A stretch of DNA of 64,000 nucleotides from Candidatus Peribacteria bacterium RIFOXYB1_FULL_54_35. Its GTDB lineage: Bacteria > Patescibacteriota > Gracilibacteria > Peribacterales > Peribacteraceae. The translations under genes and the position numbers were made by a program. Every line of letters starts with the position of its first letter. The stretch's first letter is position 1. This document shows positions 61,162 through 64,000 of the stretch, one piece after another. The DNA is taken from contig MFYJ01000012.1 of the NCBI GenBank assembly GCA_001787755.1, positions 152,169 through 216,168 of the forward strand, given 5' to 3'. Under the pieces are notes generated by a model that was not told where the DNA came from, did no database searches, and saw only the letters and a program-made list of their open reading frames with translations.

Positions 61162-62046
61162 ATGCTAACACCGTCGTGTCCACTCTGTACAGTGCCCGCG
61201 CTGCTCTACGCAGCGGGGACTGCCGATGGTGGATCGTTTGTGGATTCCCCGTACACCATCGCGGGTGGGTGTGACGGATGCATGCCGCCCATGTACCGCT
61301 GCGGACGGTGCGGGCACGGTTTCGCACCTTCCGCGGGCCCGGACACCTTCGCGTGGTACGCAGCCGCGCCGCCGGACGGGGAGTACCTCGCCGAAGAACG
61401 GGGACGCCGTGTTGCGGCGCGCAGAGTTCTCCGCCGGCTCGCGAAGCACATCCGCCCCCCGGGCAGGCTGCTCGACCTCGGCGCGGGAGCGGGTTTCTTC
61501 GTGGAGGAGGCGGCCGCTGCGGGGTGGTTCTCTGAGGGTCTGGAGGCCGCACGGTGGGCGGTGGAGCGGAGCAGGTCCCGTGGCGGACCCCCCGTATGGC
61601 TCGGTGACGCGCGGGATCTCCGCGCGCTCGAGTGCGGAACATTCGACGTCGTTACCGCGTTCGATGTCATCGAGCACCTCGAAGATCCACTCGTGTTTCT
61701 GCGGGGATGCGCTGCCGCGCTTCGGCCCGGTGGAGTGCTTGTGCTCACGACGCCACGTTTCGACAGCCTTGCGGCGCGCATCTGTGGCGCGCGGTGGCAC
61801 GCACTTCTGCCGGCGCACCTCCACTACTTCTCACGGCGGTCGCTGCGTGCGGCGCTGGAACAGGCGGGATTCCACATTCTCGCCGAACGGAGTCACCGCC
61901 GGTACTTCAGCGCAGCCTACATCGCCTTTCGCCTCTGTGCCACGCCGGTACGCGGGGCATGGATGAGGCGGATTGTCCTGCCGGTGAACATCGGCGACGA
62001 GTTCGAGCTGTATGCGGCACGCATCGGCGCCGACGGGACGGTGTGA
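61162..62046 (+). CDS. SAM-dependent methyltransferase with an N-terminal zinc-ribbon-like domain
   Basis: 294 aa from MLTPSCPLCTV. The N-terminus has CPLC...CDGC...CGRCGHGF, a Cys cluster seen in sugar/quinone methyltransferases of the Methyltransf_23 type. The Rossmann core has motif I GRLLDLGAGAGFFVEEAAAAG, then GDARDLRALECGTFDVVTAFDVIEHLEDPLVFLRGCAAALRPGGVLVLTTPRFDS. Probably modifies a surface sugar or lipid, in keeping with the divergent glycosyltransferase. Start in the middle of the ORF is fixed by the Cys cluster and by avoiding overlap with the GT2 gene. Confidence 0.85.
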   Translation: MLTPSCPLCTVPALLYAAGTADGGSFVDSPYTIAGGCDGCMPPMYRCGRCGHGFAPSAGPDTFAWYAAAPPDGEYLAEERGRRVAARRVLRRLAKHIRPPGRLLDLGAGAGFFVEEAAAAGWFSEGLEAARWAVERSRSRGGPPVWLGDARDLRALECGTFDVVTAFDVIEHLEDPLVFLRGCAAALRPGGVLVLTTPRFDSLAARICGARWHALLPAHLHYFSRRSLRAALEQAGFHILAERSHRRYFSAAYIAFRLCATPVRGAWMRRIVLPVNIGDEFELYAARIGADGTV

Positions 62047-62200
62047 GCCTGCCTGCCCGGGTCCTGGCAGACAGAGTGCAGGTCAACCTGTTGCTTAGGA
62101 GATGGCTGCCATTCGGAGGATCGTATTTCTCTTCAATTTCGCCATAAGACGCAACATTTTGCATCAAAACGGTTTATGAATCTGTACAATATATCTTGAA

Positions 62201-62280
62201 TATAATCAAGCACTCAGTGCTCACTACTACATGAACCCTTGAGTTGCAGAGGCACATAGAAACCCCTCTGCGATTTTTTT
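62201..62280 (+). ncRNA. Candidate small RNA with terminator
   Basis: TATAAT at 62201-62206 with TACAAT just upstream is followed by AGCACTCAGTGCT (a small hairpin) and a terminator-like GCAGAGG(N12)CCTCTGC followed by ATTTTTTT (62246-62280). Transcript about 65-70 nt. Could instead be the terminator of the methyltransferase gene ending at 62046. Confidence 0.35.
62246..62280 (+). terminator. Intrinsic terminator
   Basis: GCAGAGG/CCTCTGC, 7-bp stem (plus G:C), 12-nt loop, seven T residues. Confidence 0.8.
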
Positions 62281-62333
62281 GTGTATTTGGGCGCGATGTA
62301 TTGACCGCAGCGCTTCTGCGACTGTAGCGTGCA

Positions 62334-62473
62334 CGCGAACGGTTGGGTCTCCCCCTTGCGGCCCGGGCTGTACTCGCGGCCCTAAGGAATTCTGGGTCTC
62401 CTGATGCGGCCGCAAGGTCCCAACCGGTTCGGGGCCAGACGCAAAGATCGTATCGATGCGTTTGGCCCTTTTT
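62334..62473 (+). ncRNA. Candidate structured RNA with terminator
   Basis: ACGGTTGGG pairs with CCCAACCG, CTTGCGGCC with GGCCGCAAG inside it, GGGC/GCCC at the apex; then a terminator. TTGACC at about 62309 could be a -35. Compact, GC-rich, no ORF. Function unknown; not recognised as 6S, SRP or tmRNA. Confidence 0.45.
62432..62473 (+). terminator. Intrinsic terminator
   Basis: GGGCCA(G)ACGCA(N13)TGCGT(T)TGGCCC followed by TTTTT. Confidence 0.85.
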
Positions 62474-62499
62474 CTACGCGTGCTAGAGGGTGTTTATCC

Positions 62500-62528
62500 T
62501 TGACGGGTTCATGGATTTTGCATACCTT
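62500..62528 (+). promoter_or_regulatory. Promoter of the 62541 gene
   Basis: TTGACG, 17 nt, TACCTT; the -10 ends 12 nt before ATG 62541. Confidence 0.55.
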
Positions 62529-62540
62529 TTGCCGTCCACT

Positions 62541-62870
62541 ATGAGTTCGCATCTGGCTTCCGCAGAGGCATCCTGCTCTTCACTTGAGGTAATTTCTCCT
62601 CCTGATCCTCTTGTAGTTTTTCTTGGGCAGATGGCTGATCTCACGGCGGAGCAGGCAGAACGGCTGTTCCGCTCTGTTTTTCGGTGCGAAGATGCGCTGT
62701 GGTGCGCTCTGAGACGCATTCAGGATGCTGCGATCCGTGAGCTTCTTGCTACACGGATATTCGGGGAGAAACTCTCCAGAGACCTGGGGTTTGTTTCCAC
62801 ACAGGGGAATCCCAAAATGGATTTCGGTGAACCCAGGTTCTGTGGCTCCTGGGATCTCGACGAGAAGTGA
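62541..62870 (+). CDS. Small protein of unknown function
   Basis: 109 aa, helical (AEQAERLFRSVFRCEDALWCALRRIQDAAIRELLATRIFGEKLSRDLG) with a Pro/Gly tail. The start is placed after the promoter rather than at 62490. No family recognised. It sits between the terminated RNA and the pseudouridine synthase. Confidence 0.6.
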   Translation: MSSHLASAEASCSSLEVISPPDPLVVFLGQMADLTAEQAERLFRSVFRCEDALWCALRRIQDAAIRELLATRIFGEKLSRDLGFVSTQGNPKMDFGEPRFCGSWDLDEK

Positions 62871-62933
62871 CGATTCAGGACTCACCAGCTTTCGCTGGTG
62901 GTTGTGGCCTCATGCAGAGCGAGGCAGAGACGC

Positions 62934-62939
62934 TATACT
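62934..62939 (+). promoter_or_regulatory. -10 box of the pseudouridine synthase gene
   Basis: TATACT ending 6 nt before the ATG; no clear -35. Confidence 0.4.
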
Positions 62940-62945
62940 GCTGCT

Positions 62946-63602
62946 ATGCCCATCTCCCGCGACCGCATCCTCTATCAAGACGATCATCTTCTTGCCGTGA
63001 ATAAGCTGAGCGGGGAACTGGTTGTAAAGGGGAAGGGCGAGGTTGGGAAGTTGCCGCTCCTGGATTTCTTAAAGAAGGACTATCCCGGGCTCCGCACGCT
63101 CCATCGTCTGGACTTTGAGACATCGGGGGTCGTCGTCTTCGCACGGACAAAGCAAGTATATGGCAAGGTGATGGAGTCCGGTTTCTCCGGCTGGAAGAAA
63201 GTGTATTGCACGCTTGTGGTGGGGCGGATGGAACGGGAGAGAGGGGAGGTCCGTGCGCCGCTCCCGGCCCGCAGCGGGAAGGGAACGGTAGAGGCGGTGA
63301 CGCGGTACACCGTGCTGGACAGGTTCGCGAACTCCAGTTTCGTGGAAGCCGAGATAGAGACGGGCCGCCATCACCAGATCCGGCGGCATTTCGCTTCCAT
63401 TGGGCATCCTCTCGCTCTCGATCATGTGTATGGGAACGAGAAGTTCAATCGCGTGTTCACGCAGGAATTCAGGTACAGGAAATTCTTCCTCCACGCGGCG
63501 AGGGTCGAACTTCTCCATCCCATCACCGGGGAGCGCATCGTGATCGAAGCACCGCTGCCAAAGACGTTTGAGAAGATGATCAAAACACTCAAATCTCTTT
63601 GA
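62946..63602 (+). CDS. RluD-family RNA pseudouridine synthase
   Basis: 218 aa, the compact form without the S4 domain (like RluA or RluC/D cores). Isomerises uridine in rRNA or tRNA. ILYQDDHLLAVNKLSGELVVKGK, the catalytic-Asp motif LHRLDFETSGVVVFART, SGWKKVYCTLVVGRM, EAEIETGRHHQIRRHFASIGHPLALDHVYG and LHAARVELLHPITGERIVIEAPLP follow the family in order. The target site cannot be assigned. Start at MPISRDRILYQ, directly after the -10 box. Confidence 0.93.
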   Translation: MPISRDRILYQDDHLLAVNKLSGELVVKGKGEVGKLPLLDFLKKDYPGLRTLHRLDFETSGVVVFARTKQVYGKVMESGFSGWKKVYCTLVVGRMERERGEVRAPLPARSGKGTVEAVTRYTVLDRFANSSFVEAEIETGRHHQIRRHFASIGHPLALDHVYGNEKFNRVFTQEFRYRKFFLHAARVELLHPITGERIVIEAPLPKTFEKMIKTLKSL

Positions 63603-64000
63603 GTGTGGAGCACCCTTGTTCGAAGGTTTTCTATTTTTTCTCTGTTCTTTTTGTAACCAAAAAGAACCAAAAAGTTCCGCTCCGTGATTGCTCGCGGATC
63701 AGCCCACTCCAAGTGCTCCGTTGCAAAAATGACCTCCTCCGTACGCCCACCACATTTTTGCGGGCGCTGCGCACTTGGGGGCTGAAACCACTCACAATCA
63801 AAGTCGCGGTTCTTTCCTTTATCCTTCCTGGCCAAAAATGCTGTCTGAGTCCTTCGACAGGCTCAGGACAGGCTCACAGCGATTTCATTTTTTGCCGATT
63901 TTTGGGCACTTTTTCTAAAGGGTAAAGGAACACTTTGCCACCAGACGTATCTGTCTTTTTGGCTTACACATCCTGAAAGCCGGAGCAGTGTGAGGGAATG
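63603..64000. other. Terminal stretch without a convincing gene
   Basis: Includes AACCAAAAAGAACCAAAAAG, a GC-rich ORF-like region on both strands, and the repeat CCTTCGACAGGCTCAGGACAGGCTCA at 63850-63877, the inverse of the words at 16301 and 25441. The overlapping ORFs on the two strands have no clear start or motif. Confidence 0.4.

Noticed and set aside
63422-63835. 137-aa minus-strand ORF at the right end
   Set aside because: Overlaps the pseudouridine synthase 3' end and the terminal repeat stretch; no motif.

Overview
This window looks like a chromosomal segment of a Patescibacteria/CPR bacterium, and Peregrinibacteria or Peribacteria would fit best. That placement is inference from gene content and style; no rRNA gene is present to test it. 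Supporting signs are compact genes, many lineage-specific secreted or membrane proteins, a lone rplJ-rplL pair, PurP-type ATP-grasp enzymes, a GyrA with a basic tail, and an almost complete lack of Shine-Dalgarno sites. TGA is used as a normal stop (for example at the end of dtd), so the code is standard and not the UGA=Gly code of Gracilibacteria/SR1. Three tRNAs are present (Cys-GCA, Ala-TGC, Val-CAC). No transposase, CRISPR array or prophage was seen.

Layout. 0-9.3 kb: a secreted protein, rplL/rplJ with an attenuator-bearing leader, dtd, a RelA-like (p)ppGpp synthetase with a decayed hydrolase domain, then tig, secF and an envelope protein on the minus strand. 9.3-18.4 kb: a candidate structured RNA, a four-gene minus operon (fibronectin-III surface protein, PfkB sugar kinase, unknown, TPR protein), a lipoprotein, tRNA-Cys, and a thioredoxin-CcdA fusion. 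18.6-25.3 kb: two tandem PurP-like genes with a GNAT, a ClpP-like protease, unknown genes and tRNA-Ala. 25.5-34.3 kb: housekeeping genes trxA, pgi, ruvA, an M23 peptidase, rsmI, gyrA and rpmE. 34.3-37.7 kb: an AT-richer restriction-modification island (GIY-YIG protein, Dcm-type methylase, EcoRII-type endonuclease, Vsr). 37.7-41.2 kb: a CIRCE operator with hrcA and a VirD4/HerA-like ATPase. 41.2-43 kb: a gene-poor stretch with REP-like hairpins, a candidate RNA and an 81-bp tandem repeat. 43-47.6 kb: an unrecognised three-gene operon. 47.7-57 kb: glyA, 5-FTHF cyclo-ligase and dnaX, a DsbA-like lipoprotein, a four-helix-bundle (23S-IVS family) gene, a DM13 lipoprotein, a large helical unknown and dcd. 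57-64 kb: a Na+/H+ antiporter, tRNA-Val, a glycosylation cluster, a second candidate RNA and an RluD-type pseudouridine synthase.

Most unusual signal: the intergenic gaps carry about fourteen short imperfect hairpins whose arms are runs of degenerate 7-nt units (9-nt in one case). The unit sequence differs between families (TTGTAGN, AAGAGTA, TTAGGG-like, CATACGA, AGGCAGA, CTAATGA-like), but the periodic inverted-arm design and often a central AAATCCAAA-type core recur. Several supply the stop codon of the adjacent gene, and one is split around a four-helix-bundle gene as if that gene were cargo. A second, conventional REP-like family (CATGGTTCG.../CACCATGAC) is also present.

Expression. At least ten genes have a promoter-like -35/-10 pair whose -10 box ends only 6-12 nt before the start codon, implying widespread leaderless or near-leaderless mRNAs. 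The antiporter gene is the exception, with a long leader and a perfect AAGGAGGT. Annotated starts were chosen using this pattern plus family alignment from memory; nothing was verified by database search.
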